A DNA stretch of 64,000 bases. Source: VXNE01 sp965208745. GTDB taxonomy: Bacteria > Pseudomonadota > Gammaproteobacteria > Pseudomonadales > Azotimanducaceae. The stretch lies in the NCBI GenBank assembly GCA_965208745.1, contig CBDBPN010000003.1:62001-126000 (forward strand), written 5' to 3'. How positions within the stretch are numbered: the first letter of the stretch is position 1; every line of letters starts with the position of its first letter. Shown here one piece after another: positions 50,209 through 59,489 of the stretch. A program made the position numbers and the translations under genes. Below the pieces are notes generated by a model. It was given only the letters and a program-made list of their open reading frames with translations, was not told where the DNA came from and made no database searches.

Positions 50209-50849
50209 GCCGCGCCCCGGATATCGGCGCCGTACGCGCGTTCCTCGGTACGGCGACGCCCGACGCCTGGGTGGAGGCCGCGGTCGGCGCCATGGACACC
50301 CTGCTGATCGACCATGCCAACTGCGAGAAGAAAGCCGCGGGCACGGCAATCGGCATGCTGTATCGCTACGACGCGCAGGCGCACCTCCTCGCACCGCTGT
50401 CCAGGCTGGCCCGCGAGGAACTGCGCCACTTCGAGGAAGTGCTGCGGGCCATGCGGCGCCGCGGCATCGCGCCACGGCGGCTGCCGCCGTCCCGGTACGC
50501 CGGCCGCCTGTTCGGCCTCGCGGCGACCCACGAACCGGCCCGGCTGGTGGACACGCTCATCGCCGGCGCGATCGTGGAGGCCCGTTCCTGCGAACGCTTC
50601 GCCCTGCTCGCGGGGCGCCTCGACGGCGATCTCGGCCGGCTCTACGCCGGTCTGCTGGCCTCGGAGGCGCGCCATTTCGAGACCTACCTGGGCCTGGCGC
50701 GCTCCTGCGCCGACGCACCGGTGGAATCGCGCGCGCAGCAGATGCTGGCCGTGGAGGGAAGGCTCGTCACCGAGCCGGACCGCGTGCTGCGCTTCCACAG
50801 CGGCCCGCCGGGTCCGGAAGCCCTGGGAGGAAAGGCGGAAGGGGAGTAG
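50205..50849 (+). CDS. miaE: tRNA-(ms2io6A)-hydroxylase
   Basis: The 214-residue diiron ferritin-like enzyme hydroxylates the isopentenyl group of ms2i6A37 in tRNA. 'LLIDHANCEKKAAGTAIGML', 'REELRHFEEV', 'VEARSCERFALL' and 'SEARHFETYL' supply the Glu/His ligands. The GTG overlaps the DUF1289 stop. It depends on MiaA/MiaB products, which were not seen in the window. Confidence 0.93.
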   Translation: MSRAPDIGAVRAFLGTATPDAWVEAAVGAMDTLLIDHANCEKKAAGTAIGMLYRYDAQAHLLAPLSRLAREELRHFEEVLRAMRRRGIAPRRLPPSRYAGRLFGLAATHEPARLVDTLIAGAIVEARSCERFALLAGRLDGDLGRLYAGLLASEARHFETYLGLARSCADAPVESRAQQMLAVEGRLVTEPDRVLRFHSGPPGPEALGGKAEGE

Positions 50850-50860
50850 GGGGGCCCCGC

Positions 50861-51601
50861 CTACGCCGCGTCGGTCAGCGGGAAGCACTCGAGCGCCATC
50901 CTTCGGTCGAGTCGCAGCGTCCAGCCGCATCGCCCCCAATCCCCGAGCACGTAGCGGCGGCCGGTCCGCCCGTCCGGGCCAAACGCGACCTCGTGGACGC
51001 CGGGCCGGTGCGTGTGTCCGTGAATCAGCACGGGGCAGTCGTGGCGCAGCATCGCGGCGACGACTTCCTCCTCCGTCACGTCCATGATGTTCTCGGCCTT
51101 GTTGGCGCTCGCGGCCCGGCTCTGGTCGCGCAGGCTCCGTGCGAGGGCGCGCCGTTCGGGGAGCGTGCGCGCCAGCACGTCCGCCCGCCACGCCGGCGAG
51201 CGCAGCACGGCCCGCGCCTGCTGGTACTCGGCGTCCCGCGTGCAGAACGCGTCTCCGTGGGCGAGCAGAAGCCGCGGGCCGTCCGGGCGTGGCCGCACGA
51301 CGTGCGGGTCGGGAATGAGCGTAACCCCCGTGTCCGCGGCGAAGCCATCGCCGAGGAGAAAGTCCCGGTTGCCGTGCATCACGAACACCGGGCAGTGGCT
51401 GGTTGCGGCCACGAGCGCTTCCCGCACGGCCGTCGCGGTGGGACCGTCGTCGTCGTCTCCCACCCAGACCTCGACCAGGTCCCCGAGGATGTACAGGGCG
51501 TCCGCCCGGGGCGCCTCGCGGGCGAGGAAGTCGCGGAATCCACGCAGCACCCGTGGCGCGTCCGCATCGATATGGAGGTCGGAGAGAAAGAGGACCGTCA
51601 C
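50861..51601 (-). CDS. lpxH: UDP-2,3-diacylglucosamine diphosphatase
   Basis: The 246-residue calcineurin-fold phosphatase makes lipid X in lipid A synthesis. Metal motifs appear in order: 'LSDLHID', 'LGDLVEVWVGDD', 'MHGNRDFL' and 'HGHTHRPG'. The ATG overlaps the folD stop by 4 bp. It shows the organism makes lipid A, consistent with a Gram-negative envelope. Confidence 0.95.
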   Translation of the reverse strand: MTVLFLSDLHIDADAPRVLRGFRDFLAREAPRADALYILGDLVEVWVGDDDDGPTATAVREALVAATSHCPVFVMHGNRDFLLGDGFAADTGVTLIPDPHVVRPRPDGPRLLLAHGDAFCTRDAEYQQARAVLRSPAWRADVLARTLPERRALARSLRDQSRAASANKAENIMDVTEEEVVAAMLRHDCPVLIHGHTHRPGVHEVAFGPDGRTGRRYVLGDWGRCGWTLRLDRRMALECFPLTDAA

Positions 51602-52446
51602 CCGCCCTCCGCGGACCGCAGCACGTTCTGCAGCATGGCAACCCGCGTCATCGGGCCCACGCCGCCCGGCACGGGCGTGATCCAGGACGCGCGCTCGCGC
51701 GCCGCCTCGAACTCGACATCCCCGTGCAGCCGGTTGTTCCGGTCGCGCGTGATGCCCACGTCGATGACGATGGCGCCGGGCTTGATCCAGTCGCCGCGCA
51801 CCAACCCGGCCTGTCCCGTCGCGGAGACCACGATGTCGGCGCCCACGACATGGGCCGGCGTGTCGCGGGTGAACTTGTGCGCGGTGGTGACCGTGCAGCC
51901 GGCCAGCAACAGCTCCAGCCCCATCGGCCTGCCGACGTGGTTCGATGCGCCCAGGACGGTGGCCGCCAGCCCGCGCAGGGGCGTCTCCGTCCGCTCGAGC
52001 AACGCCATGATCCCCTTCGGAGTGCAGGATCGCAGTGTAGGTTCTCGCAAGGCCAGCCGGCCGATGTTGTACGGGTGTACGCCGTCGACGTCCTTGGACG
52101 GCGCGATGTGCTCCAGGATGCGCGGCGCGTCAAGGTGCGGCGGGAGCGGGAGCTGCACCAGCATGCCGTCGATCGTGCCGTCGCTGTTGAGCTCCTCGAT
52201 CGCGTCGACGAGGGCGCCCTGGGGCGTGTCCGCCGGTAGATGGCGGATATCGTGCTTGAAGCCGACCTCGCGGCAGTCCCTGCGCTTGTGCTTCACGTAG
52301 ATCGCGGATGCCGGGTCGTCGCCGACCAGCAGGACCGCCACCCCGGGCCGCCGCATACGCTGCTCGGCGCGCATCGCGACGACCGCGGCGATGTCCCTGC
52401 GGATCGACCCCGCAATGGCATTCCCGTCGAGGATGCGTGCGCTCAT
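51598..52446 (-). CDS. folD: methylenetetrahydrofolate dehydrogenase/cyclohydrolase
   Basis: The 282-residue bifunctional enzyme interconverts 5,10-methylene- and 10-formyl-THF. The active-site Lys is in 'AIYVKHKRRDC', and the NADP block is 'VLGASNHVGRPMGLELLLAG'. 'PCTPKG' usually precedes it; here it reads 'RSCTPKG'. It is divergent from the tRNA cluster. Confidence 0.95.
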   Translation of the reverse strand: MSARILDGNAIAGSIRRDIAAVVAMRAEQRMRRPGVAVLLVGDDPASAIYVKHKRRDCREVGFKHDIRHLPADTPQGALVDAIEELNSDGTIDGMLVQLPLPPHLDAPRILEHIAPSKDVDGVHPYNIGRLALREPTLRSCTPKGIMALLERTETPLRGLAATVLGASNHVGRPMGLELLLAGCTVTTAHKFTRDTPAHVVGADIVVSATGQAGLVRGDWIKPGAIVIDVGITRDRNNRLHGDVEFEAARERASWITPVPGGVGPMTRVAMLQNVLRSAEGG

Positions 52447-52520
52447 GGGTCCCGTGCCGCCAAAACGTCAGTCTACACGGTGGTGGCTGGTGCGTGACGG
52501 CCGGCGGCGGCCCCGTGCGA

Positions 52521-52549
52521 TTGACCGCCGGGAGGCGCGCCAGTATGAT
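52521..52549 (+). promoter_or_regulatory. sigma-70 promoter of the tRNA cluster
   Basis: TTGACC (52521-52526), an exact 17-bp spacer and TATGAT (52544-52549) lie 15 bp upstream of tRNA-Pro, one of the best promoter matches in the window. Confidence 0.75.
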
Positions 52550-52564
52550 CGCGCGGTCGTGCGG

Positions 52565-52641
52565 CGGGGTATGGCGCAGTCTGGCAGCGCGCCTGCTTTG
52601 GGAGCAGGAAGTCGGGAGTTCGAATCTCCCTACCCCGACCA
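52565..52641 (+). tRNA. tRNA-Pro (anticodon TGG)
   Basis: The 77-nt tRNA has acceptor CGGGGTA/TACCCCG, anticodon loop CTTTGGG with TGG, T arm GGGAGTTCGAATCTCCC and encoded CCA. It is the first of three tRNAs, about 70 bp before tRNA-Arg. Confidence 0.97.
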
Positions 52642-52713
52642 GTTTTCGTTTAGCGGCAAAGAGATAGCGGGTCTGGCTGAAGTAGTTTCGAAATGCTCGG
52701 ACGCGCCAGGGCT

Positions 52714-52790
52714 GCGCCCGTAGCTCAACCGGATAGAGCATCGGCCTTCTAAGCCGGCGGTTGCAGGTTCGAGTCCTGCCGGGCGTGCCA
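52714..52790 (+). tRNA. tRNA-Arg (anticodon TCT)
   Basis: The 77-nt tRNA has acceptor GCGCCCG/CGGGCGT (one G-T pair), anticodon loop CTTCTAA with TCT, T arm GCAGGTTCGAGTCCTGC and encoded CCA. It would read AGA codons, rare in this GC-rich coding sequence. Confidence 0.97.
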
Positions 52791-52856
52791 TCCCGCCGGC
52801 CGGGCGGGAGTGCGAGGTGCGGGTCTCGCGATGTCCCGTTTACAATGTACAGCGAT

Positions 52857-52933
52857 GGTGGGCGTAGCTCAGCGGGTAGAGCTCTGGATTGTGGATCCAG
52901 CGGTCGTGGGTTCGAACCCCATCGTCCACCCCA
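52857..52933 (+). tRNA. tRNA-His (anticodon GTG)
   Basis: Acceptor GTGGGCG/CGTCCAC, anticodon loop TTGTGGA with GTG, discriminator C and encoded CCA. A G at 52857 supplies the extra G(-1) typical of tRNA-His. TACAAT at 52841-52846 just upstream may be a separate -10 element. Trigger factor follows after 94 bp. Confidence 0.97.
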
Positions 52934-53027
52934 ACGTCCACCCGAACGTTCGCCCCCAAATGGGTGCGCCATGTCCGGGCCGTGCGTGGCGCGCCGGTAG
53001 GCCGGAGCGGTCCGGCGCTTGAGTGCC

Positions 53028-54365
53028 ATGCAAGTATCTGTCGAGAACACCGGAGGCCTGGAACGCCGGATGCACGTCCGGCTGGACCCCGAACCGTTCG
53101 AGGAAGCGTTCGGGCGCCGGCTGCGCGAGACCGCCCGAACCGTGCGCCTGAACGGGTTTCGGCCGGGCAAGATTCCGCTCAAGGAAGTGCGGCGTCGCTT
53201 CGGCACGAGCATCCGCGCCGAGGTCGCGGTGCAGATGATGCGGTCGAGCTTCCAAGACGCGCTGCACCAGGAAAGCCTGAACCCCGCGGGTACGCCGACG
53301 TTCGACCCGGGAGACCTCGAGGCCACCGACGGGTTCCAGTTCACCGCCACCTTCGAGGTCTTGCCGGAGATCCGGCTCGGCGACCTGTCGGGCGTGCGGG
53401 TCAACCGCCCGGAAGCCGAAGTTACGGACGCCGACGTCGACGCGATGGTCGACCGGCTGCGCAAGGGCCGAACGACGTGGAGCGGGGTGGAGCGCCCGGC
53501 CCTCGCGGGGGACCGCGTCACCGCGGACCTCGCGCAGTGCGGCGAGGGGGACTTCCACCATGAGGGCATGTCCTTCGTGGCCGGGGACGAGTTCTTCTTC
53601 CCGAACGTTGGGGAGGCGGCCGTCGGCATGGCCTCCGGCGAGACGAAACGCATCACCTCCACGTTTCCCGAGGCCATGGCGGACGAGGACTTGCCCGGCC
53701 ACGAGGCGGAGTTCGACCTGACGGTGCGGGAGATCGCCGAAGGGCAGGTGCCCGAGCTCGATGAGGCGTTCTTCGCCTCGTTCGAGGTGGCCGCTGACCG
53801 CGAAGCGGGCGAAGGCGGCGAAGAGGCCTTTCGCACGGCGGTCCGCAAGGACATGGACGGCCGTCTCACGGCGGCCATCCGGGGGCAGTTGGCGAGCCAG
53901 GTCATGGGGCAGATGGTCGACCTGCACACGTTCGAGATCCCGCAGTGCATGGTCGAGGAGCGCCTCGCGCAGATCCGCTCCGAACTCCCCCAGCTCTTCG
54001 GCGCGGACGGCGACGCCCCCGAGCCGCCCGAGGCGGCCATGGAGATCGCCCGGCGAGAGGCGGAAAAGTCAATACGCGAGATGCTGCTGACCCGCGCGGT
54101 CATCGAACGGGAAGGGCTGACGGTGGACGCCGGCAGGGTGCGGGGGCGCATCGAGGAACTGGCGTCCAGCTACGAGAACCCGGAACAGGTGGTCAATTGG
54201 TACTATTCGCAGGACACCCTGCTGCAACGCGTCGAATCCGACGTGCTTCGGGAGCAGGTCGTGGACTACGTCCTGTCGGTCGCGGACGTCGCGGCCGTTC
54301 CGAGTTCGCACGACGACGTGATGGCGGGGCCGGCGCCTGATCCGACCGAAGACGAGGACACCTGA
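53028..54365 (+). CDS. tig: trigger factor
   Basis: The 445-residue ribosome-bound chaperone starts 'MQVSVENTGGLERRM'. The ribosome-docking signature is 'GFRPGKIPLKEVRRRFG'. A PPIase domain follows (about residues 160-240), then the helical C-terminal arms. It leads the tig-clpP-clpX-lon-hupB-ppiD series, the standard gammaproteobacterial order. Confidence 0.96.
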   Translation: MQVSVENTGGLERRMHVRLDPEPFEEAFGRRLRETARTVRLNGFRPGKIPLKEVRRRFGTSIRAEVAVQMMRSSFQDALHQESLNPAGTPTFDPGDLEATDGFQFTATFEVLPEIRLGDLSGVRVNRPEAEVTDADVDAMVDRLRKGRTTWSGVERPALAGDRVTADLAQCGEGDFHHEGMSFVAGDEFFFPNVGEAAVGMASGETKRITSTFPEAMADEDLPGHEAEFDLTVREIAEGQVPELDEAFFASFEVAADREAGEGGEEAFRTAVRKDMDGRLTAAIRGQLASQVMGQMVDLHTFEIPQCMVEERLAQIRSELPQLFGADGDAPEPPEAAMEIARREAEKSIREMLLTRAVIEREGLTVDAGRVRGRIEELASSYENPEQVVNWYYSQDTLLQRVESDVLREQVVDYVLSVADVAAVPSSHDDVMAGPAPDPTEDEDT

Positions 54366-54367
54366 CC

Positions 54368-55006
54368 GTGGAAGACCGAACCCCCCCACCCGTCCGCAAC
54401 CTGGGCCTGGTGCCCATGGTCGTGGAGCAGAGCGCCCGCGGCGAGCGGGCCTACGACATCTATTCGCGGCTCCTGCGGGAGCGCATCGTCTTCCTGGTGG
54501 GACCGGTGGACGACAACGTCGCCAACCTGGTCGTCGCCCAGTTGCTGTTCGCCGAGTCCGAGAACCCGGACAAGGACGTGCACCTCTACATCAACTCCCC
54601 CGGGGGCTCCGTGACCGCCGGGCTCGCCATCTACGACACGATGCAGTTCGTGCGCTGCGACGTGTCGACCATGTGCATCGGGCAGGCCGCCAGCATGGGC
54701 GCGTTCCTGCTCGCGGCCGGGACGCGCGGGAAGCGCATGGCGCTGCCCAACTCGCGCGTCATGCTGCACCAGCCGGCCGGCGGGTCGCGCGGCGTCGCCG
54801 CCGACATCGAGATCCAGGCGCGGGAGATCGTCGCCGTGCGTGAGCGGCTGAACGAGATCCTCGCGCGCCACACCGGACAGGACGTGGAGCGCATCTCCCA
54901 GGACACCGACCGGGACTACTGGATGAGCCCCGACGACGCGGTGGAGTACGGGCTCATCGATTCGGTGCAGCACCCGCGCGCCGAGCTCACGGCGGTTTCC
55001 TCGTAG
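54368..55006 (+). CDS. clpP: ATP-dependent Clp protease proteolytic subunit
   Basis: The 212-residue serine protease has the catalytic Ser in 'GQAASMGAFLLAAG', His in 'VMLHQPAGG' and Asp in the 'DTDRDYWMSPDDA' region. It forms the barrel that ClpX feeds. GTG start, 2 bp after tig. Confidence 0.97.
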   Translation: MEDRTPPPVRNLGLVPMVVEQSARGERAYDIYSRLLRERIVFLVGPVDDNVANLVVAQLLFAESENPDKDVHLYINSPGGSVTAGLAIYDTMQFVRCDVSTMCIGQAASMGAFLLAAGTRGKRMALPNSRVMLHQPAGGSRGVAADIEIQAREIVAVRERLNEILARHTGQDVERISQDTDRDYWMSPDDAVEYGLIDSVQHPRAELTAVSS

Positions 55007-55126
55007 GGTTCCGGGCGATGGCGAAACAGCCCCGGCTTGCAAAATCCCGCGGTTGCAAGCAAGGTTGAACGGCAGGCGGCACAGGGCGGAAGGGCTCTGA
55101 GCAGCGAAGGAGGAGCGAAGGAGAGT

Positions 55127-56476
55127 ATGGCGGATCGTAACTCCGGCAGGGGCGGGGACTCCGGTAAGCTCGTCTACTGCTCGTTCTGCGGCAAGAGCCA
55201 GCACGAGGTCCGCAAGGTCATTGCCGGACCCTCCGTATTCATCTGCGACGAGTGCGTCGAGCTCTGCACCGACATCATCCGCGAGGAAGTCCAGGAGGGC
55301 AGCGACGGCAAGGACGCGGACCGCCTGCCCGTCCCGGTCGAGATCAAGGGCATCCTGGACGAGTACGTCATCGGCCAGGAGCACGCGAAGAAGGTCCTCT
55401 CGGTCGCCGTCTACAACCACTACAAGCGGCTGAACTACAAGGGCAACGGCTCCGCCTCCGCTTCGGGCGGCGGCCCGGGCGCCGCCAAGGCGAAGGCGAA
55501 GCCGCGCGAGAAACGCGACGAAGTCGAGTTGTCCAAGTCGAACATCCTGCTGATCGGTCCGACCGGCTGCGGCAAGACACTGCTGGCGGAGACCCTCGCG
55601 CGGCTCCTCGACGTACCGTTCACGATTGCCGACGCGACCACGCTCACGGAGGCCGGATACGTCGGCGAGGACGTCGAGAACATCATCCAGAAGCTCCTGC
55701 AGAAGTGCGACTACGACGTCGAGAAGGCGCAGGTCGGCATCGTCTACATCGACGAGATAGACAAGATCTCGCGCAAGTCGGACAACCCGTCCATCACCCG
55801 TGACGTCTCCGGCGAAGGCGTCCAGCAGGCGCTTTTGAAGCTCATCGAGGGGACGATCGCCTCCGTGCCGCCCCAGGGCGGACGCAAGCATCCCCAGCAG
55901 GAGTTCCTGCAGGTCGACACGGGCAACATCCTGTTCATCTGCGGCGGCGCTTTCTCGGGCCTCGACAAGGTCATCGTGGACCGCTCCGCCCGGAGCGGCA
56001 TCGGTTTCGGGGCGGAGGTCCGCGGCGAGCAGGAAGGCAAGAACATCGGCGACACGCTGCGCCAGGTGGAGCCGGAGGACCTGATCAAGTACGGCCTCAT
56101 TCCCGAGTTCGTGGGCCGCCTGCCCGTCGTCGCGACCCTCGACGAACTCGACAGCGACGCGCTGGTGCAGATCCTCACGGACCCGAAGAACTCCCTCACC
56201 AAGCAGTACGCCAAGCTGTTCGACATGGAAGGCGTCGAAGTGGACTTCCGGGAGGACGCCTTGACGGCGGTCGCCGTCAAGGCCATGGAGCGCAAGACCG
56301 GCGCCCGCGGGCTGCGCTCCATCCTCGAGTCGGTGCTGCTCGACACGATGTACCAGTTGCCGTCGACGGAATCGGTCAAGAAAGTCGTCATCGACGGCAG
56401 CGTCATCCGCGGCGAGACGGAACCGATGCTGCTCTACGAAAACGTGGACCGTGCGAAGGCGGCGCAGGAAGACTGA
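55127..56476 (+). CDS. clpX: ATP-dependent Clp protease ATPase subunit ClpX
   Basis: The 449-residue AAA+ unfoldase has the zinc-binding N-domain ('YCSFCGKSQHEV', 'CDECVELC'), Walker A 'GPTGCGKTLLAETLA' and Walker B 'VYIDEIDKI'. 'YVIGQEHAKKVL' precedes the ATPase. The ATG at 55127 has AAGGAG upstream; an earlier frame start at 55037 adds 30 unlikely residues. Confidence 0.97.
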   Translation: MADRNSGRGGDSGKLVYCSFCGKSQHEVRKVIAGPSVFICDECVELCTDIIREEVQEGSDGKDADRLPVPVEIKGILDEYVIGQEHAKKVLSVAVYNHYKRLNYKGNGSASASGGGPGAAKAKAKPREKRDEVELSKSNILLIGPTGCGKTLLAETLARLLDVPFTIADATTLTEAGYVGEDVENIIQKLLQKCDYDVEKAQVGIVYIDEIDKISRKSDNPSITRDVSGEGVQQALLKLIEGTIASVPPQGGRKHPQQEFLQVDTGNILFICGGAFSGLDKVIVDRSARSGIGFGAEVRGEQEGKNIGDTLRQVEPEDLIKYGLIPEFVGRLPVVATLDELDSDALVQILTDPKNSLTKQYAKLFDMEGVEVDFREDALTAVAVKAMERKTGARGLRSILESVLLDTMYQLPSTESVKKVVIDGSVIRGETEPMLLYENVDRAKAAQED

Positions 56477-56486
56477 CCGCCGCGCC

Positions 56487-56539
56487 CGCATCCCGGTCCG
56501 CATCCCGGTCCGCATCCCGGTCCGCGTCCCGGTCCGCAT
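56487..56539 (+). repeat. 12-bp tandem repeat between clpX and lon
   Basis: CGCATCCCGGTC repeats at 56487, 56499 and 56511, once with a single change at 56523, plus a partial fifth unit. It fills most of the 69-bp clpX-lon gap, where a promoter or ribosome site would be expected. Confidence 0.92.
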
Positions 56540-56545
56540 AGCCCC

Positions 56546-58984
56546 GTGACCGAACGCATCCAGGCGGATCTTCCGGTTCTCCCGCTGCGGGACATGGTCG
56601 TGTACCCGCACGGCGTCCATCCCCTGTTCGTCGGCACCCGGTCCTCGATCGCGGCCCTCGAGACCGCCATGGCGTCCGACAAGCGCATCCTGCTCGTCGC
56701 CAAGCGCAACGCCGCGCAGGAGAACCCGGGACGGGACGACCTGTTCCCGGTAGGCACCCTGTCGACGATCCTGCAGTTGCTCAAGCTACCGGACGGTACG
56801 GTGAAGGTGCTCGTCGAAGGGAGCGAGCGAGCGCGGATTCACCGCCTGGCGGACAACGGCGCGTACCTCGCGGCGGACGTGCGGCCCGTGCCGGAGGCCG
56901 AGATGGCTCGCGACGCCCGCGAGGCCGCGGTGCGGGCTGTGAAGTCCAAGTTCGAGACGTACGTGGAGACCGCGAGGAAAGCCCCGCGGGAAGCCTTGAC
57001 GGCCGTGTCCGCCATCGAGGAGCCCGGCCGCCTGGTGGACACCATCGCGGCGCAGATGTCGCTCGACGTCGAAGAACGCCAGGCGGTGCTGGAGGCGTTC
57101 GACCTCGATGCGCGGGTCGCGCGGATCATGGCGGCGATGGACAAGGAGGTCGAACTGCAGCAGGTGGAGAAGCGCATCCACGGGCGCGTCAAGAAGCAGA
57201 TGGAGAAGAGCCAGCGCGAGTACTACCTGAACGAGCAGATCAAGGCGATCCAGAAGGAACTCGGCGGCATCGACGACACGCCCGGCGAGTTCGACGAACT
57301 TGCGCGGCAGGTGGATGAAGCGGGCATGCCCCGCGACGTCAGGGACAAGGCGACGGGCGAGCTGTCGAAGCTCAGGATGATGGCGCCGATGTCGGCCGAG
57401 GCCACCGTGGTGCGCGGTTACCTGGACTGGCTGCTCAGCGTCCCGTGGCGGAGGAAGAGCCGCATCCGGCGCGACCTGAACGCCGCGCAGAAGATCCTCG
57501 ACGAGGACCACTACGGGTTGGAGGAGGTCAAGGAACGCATCGTGGAGTACCTGGCCGTGCAGGGCCGGGTCAGCAAGGTGAAAGGGCCGGTGCTGTGTTT
57601 CGTCGGCCCGCCTGGCGTCGGCAAGACCTCCCTTGGGGAGTCCATCGCGCGCGCGACGAACCGCAAGTTCGTGCGCATGGCGCTCGGCGGCGTGCGGGAC
57701 GAGGCGGAGATCCGCGGACACCGGAGGACCTACATCGGCGCGCTGCCCGGCAAGGTCGTGCAGAAGATGGCCAAGGCGGGGGTGCGCAACCCGCTCTTCC
57801 TCCTCGACGAGGTGGACAAGATGGGCATGGACTTCCGCGGGGACCCGGCGTCCGCGCTGCTCGAAGTCCTGGATCCCGAACAGAACAACACCTTCAACGA
57901 CCACTATCTGGAAGTGGACTACGACCTCTCGGACGTGTTCTTCATCTGCACGTCCAACTCCATGAACATCCCGCCGGCGTTGCTCGACCGCATGGAGGTC
58001 ATACGCCTGCCGGGCTACACCGAGGACGAGAAGGTCAACATCGCGTCGCGCTTCCTCGTACCGAAACAGAAGCGTCTGACCGGCCTCAAGCCCGACGACC
58101 TTGCCGTCACCGACGCGGCCGTCGTGCAGTTGATTCGGTACTACACCAAGGAAGCCGGCGTGCGCGGGCTCGAGCGCGAGATCGCAAAGCTCTGCCGAAA
58201 GATCGTGAAGGAGCACGCGACGACATCCGCCGGAGCCCTCAGCCGGGGAGCGCGAGGGGGCACCCCTCGCAAGGAAGTCGACGCGACCGTCGTTCCCGAG
58301 CGCATCGAGCATTACAACGGGGTGGCGCGATACGACTACGGCAGGGCGGAGGAAGAGAACCGCATCGGGGTGGTGACGGGCCTCGCATGGACGGAGGTCG
58401 GAGGCGAACTGCTGAACATCGAAGCGGTCGCCGTCCCCGGCAAGGGACGCCAGACCAAGACCGGCTCGCTGGGCGACGTCATGCAGGAGTCGATCCAGGC
58501 GGCACTGACGTTCGTGCGGAGCCGAGCGGAAGTCCTGGGGGTCGCCCTCGACTTTCACGAGAAGCACGACTTCCACATTCACGTTCCCGAGGGCGCGACG
58601 CCCAAGGACGGGCCGAGCGCCGGGATCGGGATGTGCACCGCCCTGGTGTCCGTCTTGACGGGGATTCCGGTGCGCGCGGACATCGCGATGACCGGCGAGA
58701 TCACGCTGCGCGGCAGGGTGCTCAGCATAGGCGGCCTGAAGGAGAAGCTGCTTGCCGCGCGCCGGGGCGGTGTCCGCCACGTCATCATCCCCGAAGGCAA
58801 CCAGCGCGACCTGAAGGAAGTGCCCGAGAACATCAAGGACGAGCTGACGATCACTCCGGTGGCCTGGATGGACGACGTCATCGCGGCGGCGCTCGAACGG
58901 CTCCCGGCGCCGGCCCTCGGTCAGGAGGGAGTTCCACCCGCCGAAGGCGCTACACGGGAGGGTGTGCGGATCAATCCGCACTGA
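56546..58984 (+). CDS. lon: ATP-dependent Lon protease
   Basis: The 812-residue protease has the N-terminal substrate domain ('LPVLPLRDMVVYPHGVHPLFV'), the AAA+ module ('CFVGPPGVGKTSLGESIA', 'FLLDEVDKMG') and a C-terminal serine-lysine protease domain with the catalytic Ser in 'PKDGPSAGIGM' and Lys in 'GGLKEKLLAARRGG'. The start is GTG, right after the 12-bp repeat, without a clear ribosome site. A short insert ('ALSRGARGGTPRKEVDA') lies between the ATPase and protease domains. Confidence 0.97.
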   Translation: MTERIQADLPVLPLRDMVVYPHGVHPLFVGTRSSIAALETAMASDKRILLVAKRNAAQENPGRDDLFPVGTLSTILQLLKLPDGTVKVLVEGSERARIHRLADNGAYLAADVRPVPEAEMARDAREAAVRAVKSKFETYVETARKAPREALTAVSAIEEPGRLVDTIAAQMSLDVEERQAVLEAFDLDARVARIMAAMDKEVELQQVEKRIHGRVKKQMEKSQREYYLNEQIKAIQKELGGIDDTPGEFDELARQVDEAGMPRDVRDKATGELSKLRMMAPMSAEATVVRGYLDWLLSVPWRRKSRIRRDLNAAQKILDEDHYGLEEVKERIVEYLAVQGRVSKVKGPVLCFVGPPGVGKTSLGESIARATNRKFVRMALGGVRDEAEIRGHRRTYIGALPGKVVQKMAKAGVRNPLFLLDEVDKMGMDFRGDPASALLEVLDPEQNNTFNDHYLEVDYDLSDVFFICTSNSMNIPPALLDRMEVIRLPGYTEDEKVNIASRFLVPKQKRLTGLKPDDLAVTDAAVVQLIRYYTKEAGVRGLEREIAKLCRKIVKEHATTSAGALSRGARGGTPRKEVDATVVPERIEHYNGVARYDYGRAEEENRIGVVTGLAWTEVGGELLNIEAVAVPGKGRQTKTGSLGDVMQESIQAALTFVRSRAEVLGVALDFHEKHDFHIHVPEGATPKDGPSAGIGMCTALVSVLTGIPVRADIAMTGEITLRGRVLSIGGLKEKLLAARRGGVRHVIIPEGNQRDLKEVPENIKDELTITPVAWMDDVIAAALERLPAPALGQEGVPPAEGATREGVRINPH

Positions 58985-58998
58985 ATGACACTTCGTGT

Positions 58999-59028
58999 TT
59001 GACAAGCTTTTTTCGGCGTTGGTATAAC
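58999..59028 (+). promoter_or_regulatory. sigma-70 promoter of hupB
   Basis: TTGACA (58999-59004), an 18-bp spacer and TATAAC (59023-59028), about 70 bp before the hupB ATG. Confidence 0.65.
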
Positions 59029-59097
59029 CGGTCGCGACGCAGGCTCCAACCCCGGCGAAGGCAAGAGAGCAGCGTTTCCCATCAACGAGGGATTTCA

Positions 59098-59370
59098 ATG
59101 AACAAATCGGAACTCATCGAACGGATTTCGGAGTCTGCGGACATTTCGAAGGCCGATGCCGGCCGGGCCCTGGATGCGGCCCTGCAGGTGATCGCCGATT
59201 CGCTGAAGAACGCCGAACCCGTCACGCTCGTCGGTTTCGGCACCTTCGCCGTTCGGGAGCGGGGCGCGCGCACGGGCCGCAACCCGCAGACGGGGGCGAG
59301 CATCCAGATCGCCGCCGCGAGAGTTCCCGCCTTCAAGGCCGGGAAGGCGCTCCGGGACGCCCTGAACTGA
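59098..59370 (+). CDS. hupB: DNA-binding protein HU
   Basis: The 90-residue nucleoid protein starts 'MNKSELIERISESADISKADA'. 'VTLVGFGTFAVRERGARTGRNPQTG' is the HU signature with the DNA-gripping arm. It follows lon with its own promoter. Confidence 0.96.
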   Translation: MNKSELIERISESADISKADAGRALDAALQVIADSLKNAEPVTLVGFGTFAVRERGARTGRNPQTGASIQIAAARVPAFKAGKALRDALN

Positions 59371-59489
59371 CCCGGGGCGGGGGGGCTGCGTCGGACTTCG
59401 CCGTCCGACGCCGCCAGCCGCCACGCGTGCGCCCGGCGCGAGCCACCACCGTGCCTGCGCGACCGACCGTGATCCGGGGGGCTTGACCG

